Below, one piece after another: positions 33,063 through 41,307 of a stretch of DNA of 64,000 nt (position 1 is the stretch's first letter; every line of letters begins with the position of its first letter). Position numbers and translations under genes: made by a program. The stretch is from Pseudomonas rubra (GTDB lineage Bacteria > Pseudomonadota > Gammaproteobacteria > Pseudomonadales > Pseudomonadaceae). The notes below the pieces were generated by a model, which saw nothing but the letters and a program-made list of their open reading frames with translations, was not told where the DNA came from and did not search any database. The stretch spans positions 62,001 through 126,000 of the forward strand of contig NZ_JAMDGZ010000015.1 in the NCBI RefSeq assembly GCF_028656935.1, in the 5' to 3' direction.

Positions 33063-35758
33063 GCTGTTGGATTCGCCTGGGCATCGAGCCGACCAACGAC
33101 CCCGATGTCATCCGCGGCGCGTACCGCGCGCTGTTGCCGCAACACCACCCGGAAACCGATCCGCAAGGTTTCCAGGCCCTGCGCGAAGCCTACGAGCACG
33201 CCCTGCGCCTGGCCCGCGACGAGCAGGATGAGATCCCTGAGTTCCCTGAGCACGACGAGCCCAGACCTGCGCGCAATGCCCTGATCGAACAGACCATGAG
33301 CGACTTCGCCAAGCTGCTCGCCGACCCACGCCTGCGCTTCGACCCGCCAGCCTGGCAGGCCTTCATCGATGGCTTCAGCACCCTGACCCTGGGCGACCAG
33401 GAGCAGATCAGCTGGCACCTGATGTACAAGCTGATGGAAACCGGCCCGTTGTCGCACGCCTGCGCGCAACTGATGGCCCGTCACCTGGGCTGGGAAAACG
33501 AAGTGCTGCGCCTGGAAGATCCGCGCCAGGCCGACGAATTCCTCGAACGCATCAGCGAGCCGGACCCGTTCGACACCCGTGTGATGAAGCACTGGTCGGC
33601 AGAGGCGCAGGTTGAAGCCCTGTGGTTCGCCAGGAACCTGGATTACCTCTACCACACCCGGCCGCTGTTCGAGTTCGAAAGCTTTGTCACCCTGCACACC
33701 TGCGTGCCTTTGCCGGATGACCAGGCCTATATCCACAGCCTGCTGGTCAAGCTGTGCCAGGCCGGCATCGGCAGCCCGACCTTCTTTACCATGGTCGCCG
33801 AGCAACAACGCCAGGCACCGGACGATATCGACCTGCTGTACATGCTCGCCTGCCAGGCCAGCGACACCGATCAGGAAGAACTCGCCCGCCAGTGCTGGAC
33901 CCGCCTGTGGCGTGAACACCAGCACCCGGAAGCCGGACGCTGGTTGCTCAACCTGTGCGCCCAGCATCAACCGCAGCGCCTGCCACTGTTGATCCAAGCC
34001 CTGGACCGCCTGGAGCCAGTGCACGCATGGCCGCAAGACCTGAGCGATCCAGCGCAGATCTGGGGCAGCCCGTCGCAACGCCCGGAAACCCTGACTCGCT
34101 GGTTCGAAGCCGCACGTGACGAGTACCCGGGTATCGCTGGCGAGTTCATCAAATGGCGCCTGGACGGCAAAGACGAACTGCCGCTGCTGGCCTGGTTGCT
34201 CGACGACCAGCCGGACCGCCAACTGCACCGTCTGTACCGCCACGCCTGGGCCCTGCACCGTGGTGACAGCGGCCTGCTGCGGCAGATCCTGGACGAGCCG
34301 CTGGGTGATGACCCGCTGGACCTGCTGATCATTGAAGGCTTCAAGTACCAGGCCGAGCAACAGTTGCGCTGGCTCGAGCAGTCGCCGCTGGCCCTGGCCT
34401 TGACCGCCTTCATCAACAGCCCTTCGGCGCAGCCGCAACTGCCCGAGGTACTCTGCGATGGCAGCGGCCTGGCGGTCGCCCGTGACTGGCTACGGCGGGT
34501 GCGCAGCTACCCGGCCGCCACCCTGCCGAAACTGACCGCACGGATCAAACCGGCCAACCTGATGCCGACGCCCTTCGCCGTGCAGCTGCTTTCGGACCTC
34601 GCCGAAGCTGGTATCGAACTGCCGCGCCCGCCTGCCGACGACGGCCTGTGGACCTGGCACCGGCAGAACCTGTACATGCTTGCCCTGGTCGAGCAGCCAG
34701 AGCGCTGGCTGGCGATGGCGCCGGTGCAACTGCTGGCCAGCCTGCCGTACCCGGCCGAGCATCCGTTCAGCGGGCTGCAACAGTTGCTCCTGCAACTGCG
34801 CCAACAGCAAGGCAACGCCGACGGCCTGCTCGGCTGGCTGGACGACAACGATCCATTGCAAGCGTTTATCGGAGAGCGTCTGCTCACCGTGCAGCAAGCC
34901 CTGGACAGCAGCAAGCTGCCCAGCAACCTGAAGCTGTACGCCTGCCTGGAAAACGACCCGCGGGCCTTTGACGATGACGTGCTGGGCCTGATGGTGCTGT
35001 GCGGCGTCCTCTATCATGACCCGAGCCTGAGTGCCGAACAGCACGGCAGCCTGCTGCGGCGTATCTCCACCATGACCTGTCCGGAAGCCTGGTTCGAACC
35101 GTTTCGCAGCGGCCTGATCAAGGGCGAGCCGGTGCGCCCGCCGCGCAAGGTGCTTGAAGAAGACGAGCTGATCAACAGCACGCTGTTCTACAGCATGCTC
35201 GATACCCTCAAGGACCTGGCGCGTTACGGCAGCGCCGGGGTACCGCGGGCCAAGGTGCTCAAGGAATTGCAACGGGGCAAGGATTACCCGGGCATGGACA
35301 CCGGGATTCGCGCAGCCCTGACCGCCCTGCTGTCGTGGTCCGAGCGTCTGTTACTGGCCAATGCCGGCAGCCAGCCGGTACCGGCCAGCCATGTGTGGAA
35401 GCTGGGCAGCCGCCTGGGCCGCAAGGGCTATGCCGTGCAAGTAGTCGGTAGTGTCATTCTCGGGCCGATCCTGACCCTGATGTCCGGCAGCATGGTTGAG
35501 CAGATCTTCTTCGGCCTGCTGTTCGTCGGCCTGCTCGGCAGCGCCACACTGCGTCGCCTGCACGATATTGGCCGGGGCATCCCGATGATGATCATCTTCG
35601 TGATGCTGATCCCGTTCCTGCACTTCTTGCCGCTGGTGCTGTTGCTCCTGCCAGGTGAACCGCTGCCCAACCGTTACGGCGTGCCACCCGTCAATCAGCC
35701 CCAGGACAACCTGCAGGGTGGCCTGCAAGCCGCCCTGCGGCGGCTCAACGGTCAGTAA
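33059..35758 (+). CDS. Large membrane-anchored J-domain protein
   Basis: An 899-residue protein. Residues 1-60 are a divergent J-domain: the HPD tripeptide that stimulates Hsp70 is HPE here (LLPQHHPETDP), followed by a normal helix III (FQALREAYEHAL). The long middle (80-750) is helical and Leu/Trp-rich with no recognised domain. The C-terminal 120 residues hold about three membrane helices and a DUF805-like motif (LRRLHDIGRGIP). It is coupled to the DUF1266 gene (ATGA) and converges with hscC (7-base overlap). It probably recruits HscC to a membrane site, like E. coli DjlB/DjlC, though it is about twice their length. Confidence 0.82.
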   Translation: MSCWIRLGIEPTNDPDVIRGAYRALLPQHHPETDPQGFQALREAYEHALRLARDEQDEIPEFPEHDEPRPARNALIEQTMSDFAKLLADPRLRFDPPAWQAFIDGFSTLTLGDQEQISWHLMYKLMETGPLSHACAQLMARHLGWENEVLRLEDPRQADEFLERISEPDPFDTRVMKHWSAEAQVEALWFARNLDYLYHTRPLFEFESFVTLHTCVPLPDDQAYIHSLLVKLCQAGIGSPTFFTMVAEQQRQAPDDIDLLYMLACQASDTDQEELARQCWTRLWREHQHPEAGRWLLNLCAQHQPQRLPLLIQALDRLEPVHAWPQDLSDPAQIWGSPSQRPETLTRWFEAARDEYPGIAGEFIKWRLDGKDELPLLAWLLDDQPDRQLHRLYRHAWALHRGDSGLLRQILDEPLGDDPLDLLIIEGFKYQAEQQLRWLEQSPLALALTAFINSPSAQPQLPEVLCDGSGLAVARDWLRRVRSYPAATLPKLTARIKPANLMPTPFAVQLLSDLAEAGIELPRPPADDGLWTWHRQNLYMLALVEQPERWLAMAPVQLLASLPYPAEHPFSGLQQLLLQLRQQQGNADGLLGWLDDNDPLQAFIGERLLTVQQALDSSKLPSNLKLYACLENDPRAFDDDVLGLMVLCGVLYHDPSLSAEQHGSLLRRISTMTCPEAWFEPFRSGLIKGEPVRPPRKVLEEDELINSTLFYSMLDTLKDLARYGSAGVPRAKVLKELQRGKDYPGMDTGIRAALTALLSWSERLLLANAGSQPVPASHVWKLGSRLGRKGYAVQVVGSVILGPILTLMSGSMVEQIFFGLLFVGLLGSATLRRLHDIGRGIPMMIIFVMLIPFLHFLPLVLLLLPGEPLPNRYGVPPVNQPQDNLQGGLQAALRRLNGQ

Positions 35759-37443
35759 CGCATGTCGTCCAGCGCCTCGATGAGGCGCTGGCGAGCGCCG
35801 GCGATCTCGCTCGACTCCTGGCCGGAAAGGATCGCGCTGAATTCGTTGAGCCAGTCACCGATCGCATCACGTTCAGCCCCCAGGCTCTGTGCCCAGGCCC
35901 TTTCCAGACGCGCCAGCAAGGTACGGTTGGGCAAGGCGTCGCGCGGGTGGATTTTCAGCCCGGCCAGGCGCTCATGGCTGGCTTGGCGCGCCGCTTCATC
36001 AAGCCCGGTGGGGCTGCGATCAATCACATGGCTGAACTGCTCGCCGGTGCCCGGCAAGGTGACATCGACCTCCAGCAGGCCATTGATGTCATAGCTAAAG
36101 CGCACATCCAGGCGCTGGATCTTGCCGTTCGGGGTCAGCGGGATCTTGAAGGAGTCGACAAAGATATTGTCTTCGACCCAGGGCCGTTCACCTTGGTAGA
36201 CGCGGATACCGATCACCTTCTGGTCAACGTGGGTGCTGTAGAACGGCTTGATCCGTGAGGTAGGGATCACGGTATTGCGGTCGATGATCGGCGCAAAGAT
36301 CTCGGTCTGGTATTCACCATCCATCGCGGCGATACCCAGGGTGTAGGGGCAGACATCGGTGAGGATCAACTCTTCGATCGCCGAATCGCGCGCCTTGCAC
36401 GCCGCCTGGGTGGCGGCACCGAGGGCAACAATGGTGTCCGGGTCGAGGTGGCGGTAAGGCAGGCGGCCAAACAGAGTGGAGACCATCTGCTGGATCACCG
36501 GCATGCGCGTGGCGCCACCGACCAGCACCAAGCTGTCAAGGTCGCTGGCACGCAGGCGGGCATCGCGCAGGGCCTGCTCGATCGGTGCACGAATGCGCGC
36601 CAGCAACGGCGCCCAGATCTGCTGCGCGCGGGCTTCATCGAGCGACCACTGGCGGCTGATGCCGTCACCGTTCCAGCTCAGGTGCTGCTCGCCCGCGCCC
36701 AGCTTGCATTTGAGCTGCTCGATGGCATCGGCAAGGCTGGCCAGGGCCTGGGGTGCAAGCATTGCAGGTTTGAGTTGCCAGTCTTGCAGGCAGGCCTGGA
36801 GCAAGGCGGCGGTAAAGTCTTCGCCACCGAGGAAGTTGTCGCCGGTCGAGGCATGCACCTCGATCAACGGCAGCGCGTATTCCAGCACCGTGACGTCAAA
36901 CGTGCCGCCACCGAGGTCGAAGATCAGCGTGCGTTCGAACTTCTGCTCGTGCAGGCCGTAGGCCATCGCGGCGGCAGTCGGTTCATTGATCAGGCGCTGG
37001 ACTTTTAGCCCGGCAAGTTCGGCGGCAAAGCTGGTGCGCTTACGCTGCTCGTCGCTGAAATAGGCCGGCACGGAAATCACCGCCTCGCTGATCGGGCAGC
37101 CGAGGAAGGCTTCGGCATCGGCCTTGAGGGCGCCAAGCACCAGCGCCGAAAGTTCTTCGGGGCTGAAGGCCTGCTCACCGAGGTTGATTTTTTTCTCGCT
37201 GCCCATGAAGCGCTTGAAGGCGGCGGCGGTGCGCTGCGGATGAGTGGTCAGGCGTGAGCGGGCGGCCTTGCCGACCAGGATGCTGCCGTCTTCATCGATG
37301 CTCACCACCGAAGGGGTGAGCATGTCGCCCAGGGCATTGGGAATCAGCTGGGCCCGGCCATCTTGCCAGACTGCCACCAGGCTGTTGGTGGTACCCAGGT
37401 CGATACCCAGCATTGGCGCCGGGGAAGTGCTTGCATCCTGCAT
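35752..37443 (-). CDS. hscC: HscC-type Hsp70 chaperone
   Basis: A 563-residue Hsp70 of the HscC group. The ATPase domain (1-375) has GIDLGTTNSLVAVW, NEPTAAAMAYG, FDLGGGTFDVTVL and VGGATRMPVIQ. The substrate domain begins around TDVCPYTLGIA and is followed by a short lid, so the protein is shorter than DnaK (about 640) and lacks the EEVD-like tail, as HscC does. It is convergent with the J-protein gene, which may supply its co-chaperone. The start MQDASTSP at 37443 is preferred to an upstream in-frame start. Its clients are unknown. Confidence 0.92.
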   Translation of the reverse strand: MQDASTSPAPMLGIDLGTTNSLVAVWQDGRAQLIPNALGDMLTPSVVSIDEDGSILVGKAARSRLTTHPQRTAAAFKRFMGSEKKINLGEQAFSPEELSALVLGALKADAEAFLGCPISEAVISVPAYFSDEQRKRTSFAAELAGLKVQRLINEPTAAAMAYGLHEQKFERTLIFDLGGGTFDVTVLEYALPLIEVHASTGDNFLGGEDFTAALLQACLQDWQLKPAMLAPQALASLADAIEQLKCKLGAGEQHLSWNGDGISRQWSLDEARAQQIWAPLLARIRAPIEQALRDARLRASDLDSLVLVGGATRMPVIQQMVSTLFGRLPYRHLDPDTIVALGAATQAACKARDSAIEELILTDVCPYTLGIAAMDGEYQTEIFAPIIDRNTVIPTSRIKPFYSTHVDQKVIGIRVYQGERPWVEDNIFVDSFKIPLTPNGKIQRLDVRFSYDINGLLEVDVTLPGTGEQFSHVIDRSPTGLDEAARQASHERLAGLKIHPRDALPNRTLLARLERAWAQSLGAERDAIGDWLNEFSAILSGQESSEIAGARQRLIEALDDMRY

Positions 37444-37531
37444 GTTCGATCTCTTGCTCAGAAGTGGGGCTGGCACGGAGAAAAACAGTAGCGTCCCAGC
37501 GTACTGGTGGATTCTGGACGAATTCCAGAAA

Positions 37532-37560
37532 CAAAAAAAGCGACCCTAAGGTCGCTTTCA
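37532..37560 (-). terminator. Terminator of the tRNA-Val/tRNA-Asp unit
   Basis: A nine-base stem AAAGCGACC/GGTCGCTTT with a 4-base loop, followed on the minus strand by a T-run. It lies about 40 bases beyond the tRNA-Asp 3' end and upstream of hscC. Confidence 0.8.
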
Positions 37561-37600
37561 TTGTTGCTTCAGGGTGTTCAGTGGGCCCTGAAGCTGAATA

Positions 37601-37677
37601 TGGCGCAGCGGACGGGACTCGAACCCGCGACCCCCGGCGTGACAGGCCGGTATTCTAACCGACTGAACTACCGCTGC
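37601..37677 (-). tRNA. tRNA-Asp (GTC)
   Basis: 77 bases including an encoded CCA. The seven-base acceptor stem GCAGCGG/CCGCTGC is perfect. The anticodon loop CCTGTCACG reads GTC; D-loop TTCAGTCGGTTAGAA and T-loop GGGTTCGAGTCCC match bacterial tRNA-Asp. Confidence 0.97.
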
Positions 37678-37693
37678 GCTATACACTGAGAAG

Positions 37694-37769
37694 TGGTGGG
37701 TGATGACGGGATCGAACCGCCGACCCTCTGCTTGTAAGGCAGATGCTCTCCCAGCTGAGCTAATCACCC
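37694..37769 (-). tRNA. tRNA-Val (TAC)
   Basis: 76 bases with CCA encoded. Acceptor stem GGGTGAT/ATCACCC; anticodon loop CCTTACAAG gives TAC; T-arm GGCGGTTCGATCCCGTC. Nearly identical to E. coli tRNA-Val. It is first in the two-tRNA transcript, 16 bases before tRNA-Asp. Confidence 0.97.
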
Positions 37770-37789
37770 TTCGTCTCGGTGTGGCGCGC

Positions 37790-37818
37790 ATTCTACGGAG
37801 CACCGAACACTCTGGCAA
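37790..37818 (-). promoter_or_regulatory. Sigma-70 promoter of the tRNA unit
   Basis: Minus strand: -35 TTGCCA (37813-37818), 17-base spacer, -10 TAGAAT (37790-37795), then a GC-rich discriminator GCGCGCC typical of stringently controlled stable-RNA promoters. An A/T-rich UP-like tract lies just upstream (37825-37842). Confidence 0.8.
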
Positions 37819-37929
37819 GCACTTTTTTAAAAAAATTTTTCAGGCGTTCCAAAGACTTAGCGGTGCTTGGCCTGAAGCGTCCGCTCGGAGTTTAATGCCC
37901 TCCTTATGTGTTGAGGAGAGATTCACCCC

Positions 37930-38850
37930 ATGTGGTTCAAAAACCTGCTGACCTACCGCCTGACCCAGGACATCCCGTTCGACCCCGAGGCACTGGAAAC
38001 CGCCCTGGCCAGCAAGCCGGCTCGCCCTTGCGCCAGCCAGGAGTTGACCACCTATGGCTTCGTCGCCCCGTTCGGCAAAGGTGAAGATGCACCGCTGGTG
38101 CATGTCAGCGGTGACTTCCTGCTGATCGCCGCACGTAAAGAAGAACGCATCCTGCCGGGCAGCGTGGTGCGCGATGCCGTTAAAGAGAAGATCGACGAGA
38201 TCGAAGCCGAGCAGATGCGCAAGGTCTATAAGAAGGAGCGCGACCAGATCAAGGACGAGATCATCCAGGCCTTCCTGCCGCGCGCCTTTATTCGTCGCTC
38301 GATGATCTTCGCCGCCATCGCCCCCAAGCAAGGCCTGATCCTGGTCAACTCGGCCAGCGCCAAGCGCGCCGAAGACCTGCTGTCGACCCTGCGTGAAGTG
38401 ATGGGCTCACTGCCCGTGCGTCCGGTGACGGTGAAGATCGCCCCGAGCGCGACCATGACCGACTGGGTCAAGACCCAGCAAGCAGCGCCTGACTTCTATG
38501 TGCTGGATGAGTGCGAGCTGCGCGACACCCACGAAGACGGCGGCATCGTTCGCTGCAAGCGCCAGGACCTGACCAGCGACGAGATCCAGTTGCACCTGGG
38601 CACCGGCAAGGTAGTCACGCAACTGTCGCTGGCCTGGCAGGACAAACTGTCGTTCGTGCTCGACGACAAGATGGTCATCAAGCGCCTGCGCTTTGAAGAA
38701 CTGCTGCAGGACCAGGCCGAAGAAGATGGCGGCGACGAGGCCCTGGGCCAGCTCGATGCCAGCTTCACCCTGATGATGCTGACCTTTGGCGAGTTCCTGC
38801 CGGCGCTGTTCGAGGCGTTGGGTGGGGAGGAGATTCCCCAGGGGATCTAA
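37930..38850 (+). CDS. rdgC: Recombination-associated protein RdgC
   Basis: A 306-residue RdgC, a ring-shaped dimer that binds double-stranded DNA non-specifically and limits RecA filament action. Family features include the N-terminal [12 protein letters not shown], the [20 protein letters not shown] strand region, [19 protein letters not shown] and the acidic tail ([14 protein letters not shown]). Length is normal. The gene stands alone, divergent from the tRNA genes, with a repeat-rich possible terminator after it (38856-38936). Confidence 0.96.
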   Translation: MWFKNLLTYRLTQDIPFDPEALETALASKPARPCASQELTTYGFVAPFGKGEDAPLVHVSGDFLLIAARKEERILPGSVVRDAVKEKIDEIEAEQMRKVYKKERDQIKDEIIQAFLPRAFIRRSMIFAAIAPKQGLILVNSASAKRAEDLLSTLREVMGSLPVRPVTVKIAPSATMTDWVKTQQAAPDFYVLDECELRDTHEDGGIVRCKRQDLTSDEIQLHLGTGKVVTQLSLAWQDKLSFVLDDKMVIKRLRFEELLQDQAEEDGGDEALGQLDASFTLMMLTFGEFLPALFEALGGEEIPQGI

Positions 38851-38855
38851 CGCTG

Positions 38856-38936
38856 TAAGCGACAAGCTTCAAGCTGCAAGAAAGAGCAGACCTGTGCACA
38901 ATCCGCTTTATCTTGCAGCTTGCAGCTTGTAGCTTA
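38856..38936. repeat. Imperfect inverted repeat of CAAGCTGCAAG type
   Basis: TAAGCGACAAGCTTCAAGCT (38856 on) and its imperfect inverse (38912-38936), with 30 bases between. This AAGCTGCAAG-rich palindrome is a common intergenic repeat in pseudomonads and may end rdgC transcription. Confidence 0.7.
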
Positions 38937-38944
38937 TGCCCCCT

Positions 38945-38993
38945 GTGAGGACGGCCTCACGACGCACCGCGTGACCATTTCGGGGACGGCCCC
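38945..38993 (+). promoter_or_regulatory. Guanidine-II (mini-ykkC) riboswitch
   Basis: Two short hairpins with ACGG loops: GTGAGG-ACGG-CCTCAC (38945-38960) and GGGG-ACGG-CCCC (38982-38993), separated by 21 bases. Tandem ACGR-loop hairpins define guanidine-II riboswitches, in which guanidinium makes the loops kiss and frees the ribosome site. The GGAG of the next gene is 11 bases after the second hairpin. Confidence 0.9.
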
Positions 38994-39014
38994 ATCACTT
39001 GATGGAGACTCTGC

Positions 39015-39332
39015 ATGTCCTGGATCATCCTGTTTTTCGCCGGCCTGTTCGAAGTTGGCTGGGCCGTCGGCCTGAAATACACCGACGGCTTTTCCCGCCC
39101 GCTGCCCACCGTCCTGACCATCGGCGCCATGGTCATCAGCCTCGGCCTGCTGGGCTTGGCCATGAAGGAATTGCCACTGGGCACCGCCTATGCGATCTGG
39201 ACCGGGGTCGGTGCCGTCGGCACGGTGATCGCCGGGATCATCCTGTTCGGCGAATCCATGGCCCTGGTGCGCCTGATCAGCGTCGCGCTGATCATCTGCG
39301 GTCTGGTCGGGCTCAAGGTCAGCGCCAGCTGA
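39015..39332 (+). CDS. gdx: Guanidinium exporter Gdx (SugE subfamily SMR)
   Basis: A 105-residue small multidrug resistance protein with four membrane helices. [18 protein letters not shown] carries the essential glutamate (Glu13) in helix 1, and [16 protein letters not shown] is the Gdx/SugE-type helix 3 pattern. Gdx members form dual-topology dimers exporting guanidinium in exchange for protons. The guanidine-II riboswitch directly upstream makes the substrate assignment strong. The ribosome site GGAG is 8 bases from the start. Confidence 0.94.
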   Translation: MSWIILFFAGLFEVGWAVGLKYTDGFSRPLPTVLTIGAMVISLGLLGLAMKELPLGTAYAIWTGVGAVGTVIAGIILFGESMALVRLISVALIICGLVGLKVSAS

Positions 39333-39347
39333 CCCTGCCCCGCCCCT

Positions 39348-41228
39348 TCAGCGTGAGTCGCCGCGCAATGCGCTGACCCGCTCACGCAGCAACGCCGGCT
39401 CTGCCGCCTCTACCGGAACGGCAGAACCGGCCACCAGGGTCACCCGCGACCACAAGCGGCGGAAAAAGCCCTTGGCCGGATCGCGGCTGAAGAAACTCCC
39501 CCACAAGCCCTGCAACGCCATCGGGATCACCGGCACCGGGGTCTGCTCGAGGATCCGGCTCAGGCCACCCTTGAACTCGTCGATTTCACCGTTACTGGTC
39601 AACTTGCCTTCGGGGAAGATGCACACCAGCTCGCCATCAGCCAGGTACGCGGCAATCTGCTTGAACGCCCGCTCATAGGTGTCGGCGTCTTCACCGCGCC
39701 CGGCAATCGGGATCGCCCCGGCGGTGCGGAAGATGAAGTTGAGCACCGGCAAACGGTAAATCTTGTAGTACATGACGAAGCGAATCGGCCGACGCACCGC
39801 GCCACCAATCAACAGCGCATCGACGAACGACACATGGTTGCACACCAACAGCGCCGCGCCCTGGTCGGGAATCTGCTGCAGGTCGCGGTGTTCGACGCGG
39901 TACATGGAATGGCTGAGCAGCCAGATCATGAAGCGCATGGTGAACTCGGGGACGATGCGGAAGATATAGAAATTCACCGCAATGTTGAGCAGCGACACCA
40001 CCAGGAACAGCTGCGGGATGGTCAGCTCAAGGAAACTCAACAGCACCACACTGAAGATCGCCGAAATCACCATGAACAGCGCGTTGAGGATATTGTTGGC
40101 GGCAATCACCCGCGAACGTTGATCCTCCGGGGTACGCGACTGGATCAGTGCATACAGCGGCACGATATAGAAGCCGCCAAACACGCCCAGGCCAAGAATC
40201 GCCCCCAGCACCCACCAGGCCTGGGCGATACCCAGCACGGCCAGCCAGTCATAGGGCGCCGCAGCGGGCAGGATCTCGCCGGAGTGCCACCACCAGAGCA
40301 AGCCGAACAGGCTCAGGCCGAAGGAGCCGAACGGCACCAGGCCGATTTCCACCTTGTGCCCGCTCATGCGCTCGCACAGCAGCGAACCGACGGCGATGCC
40401 CACCGAGAACAGGGTAAGAATCAGGGTGACCACGGTCTCGTCGCCATGCAGCCATTGCTGGGCGTAACCGGGAATCTGCGTCAGGTATACCGCACCGACG
40501 AACCAGAACCACGAATTGCCGACGATCGAGCGCGACACCGCTGGCGTTTGCTTCAGACCCAGGCGCAGGGTGGCGATGGTCTGGCTGGCGATGTTCCAGT
40601 TGATTTTCAGCTCTGGGGTGGCAGCTGCGGCACGCGGAATACTGCGGCTGGCCAAATAGCCCAGCACCGCCACCAGCACCACCGCCGACGAGGCCCAGAC
40701 ACCATAGTTGGCGCTGGACATCAGCACCCCGGCGCAGATAGTGCCAGCCAGGATGGCCAGGAAGGTGCCCATTTCCACCAGGCCGTTGCCGCCCACCAGC
40801 TCTTCTTCGCGCAGGGCCTGGGGCATGATCGAGTACTTCACCGGGCCGAACAGCGCCGAATGCGTGCCCATGCCGAACAGCGCCAACAGCATCAGCATCG
40901 GCATCTGGGTCATGATGCCAATAGCGCCGACTGCCATGATCGCGATCTCGGCCAGCTTGATCACGCGGATCAAAGCGTCCTTGGCGTACTTCTCACCAAA
41001 CTGCCCGGCCAGGGCCGAGAACAGGAAGAACGGCAGGATGAACATCAAGGCGCAGGCATTGACCCACAAGGTGCCATCCTGGCCGTTGGCGCTGGCAAGC
41101 TTGTAGAGAAACAGCAGAATGACCGACTGCTTGAACAGGTTGTCGTTGAACGCACCCAGCGACTGGGTAACGAAGAACGGCAAAAAGCGCCGTTTGCCAA
41201 GCAGGCTGAATTGTGAAGAGTGACTCAT
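39348..41228 (-). CDS. LplT-like MFS transporter fused to PlsC-type acyltransferase
   Basis: A 626-residue fusion. Residues 1-410 are a 12-helix MFS of the lysophospholipid transporter LplT type (FFVTQSLGAFNDNLFKQSVI). From about 420 a 1-acylglycerophosphate acyltransferase domain carries NHVSFVDALLI (HX4D catalytic motif) and FPEGKLTSNGEI. The product should flip lysophospholipids inward and reacylate them, repairing membrane lipids. It resembles E. coli LplT plus the acyltransferase half of Aas but lacks the acyl-ACP synthetase domain. The start MSHSSQF at 41228 is preferred to an in-frame upstream start. Confidence 0.9.
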   Translation of the reverse strand: MSHSSQFSLLGKRRFLPFFVTQSLGAFNDNLFKQSVILLFLYKLASANGQDGTLWVNACALMFILPFFLFSALAGQFGEKYAKDALIRVIKLAEIAIMAVGAIGIMTQMPMLMLLALFGMGTHSALFGPVKYSIMPQALREEELVGGNGLVEMGTFLAILAGTICAGVLMSSANYGVWASSAVVLVAVLGYLASRSIPRAAAATPELKINWNIASQTIATLRLGLKQTPAVSRSIVGNSWFWFVGAVYLTQIPGYAQQWLHGDETVVTLILTLFSVGIAVGSLLCERMSGHKVEIGLVPFGSFGLSLFGLLWWWHSGEILPAAAPYDWLAVLGIAQAWWVLGAILGLGVFGGFYIVPLYALIQSRTPEDQRSRVIAANNILNALFMVISAIFSVVLLSFLELTIPQLFLVVSLLNIAVNFYIFRIVPEFTMRFMIWLLSHSMYRVEHRDLQQIPDQGAALLVCNHVSFVDALLIGGAVRRPIRFVMYYKIYRLPVLNFIFRTAGAIPIAGRGEDADTYERAFKQIAAYLADGELVCIFPEGKLTSNGEIDEFKGGLSRILEQTPVPVIPMALQGLWGSFFSRDPAKGFFRRLWSRVTLVAGSAVPVEAAEPALLRERVSALRGDSR

Positions 41229-41307
41229 CGTCCGTGTACCTGAGTGGGGCTTTGTTATTGGATACGCGCAGGCCGCACAAAGCCACAAACACTCAGGTAA
41301 ATGCAAT

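Noticed and set aside
37594-37850. tRNA genes as a genomic-island attachment site
   Set aside because: Neither an integrase nor a repeated tRNA 3' end is visible nearby; the neighbours are core genes.
39834-41216. 460-residue plus-strand ORF opposite the LplT-PlsC gene
   Set aside because: Low-complexity Gln/His/Arg antisense frame with no ribosome site.
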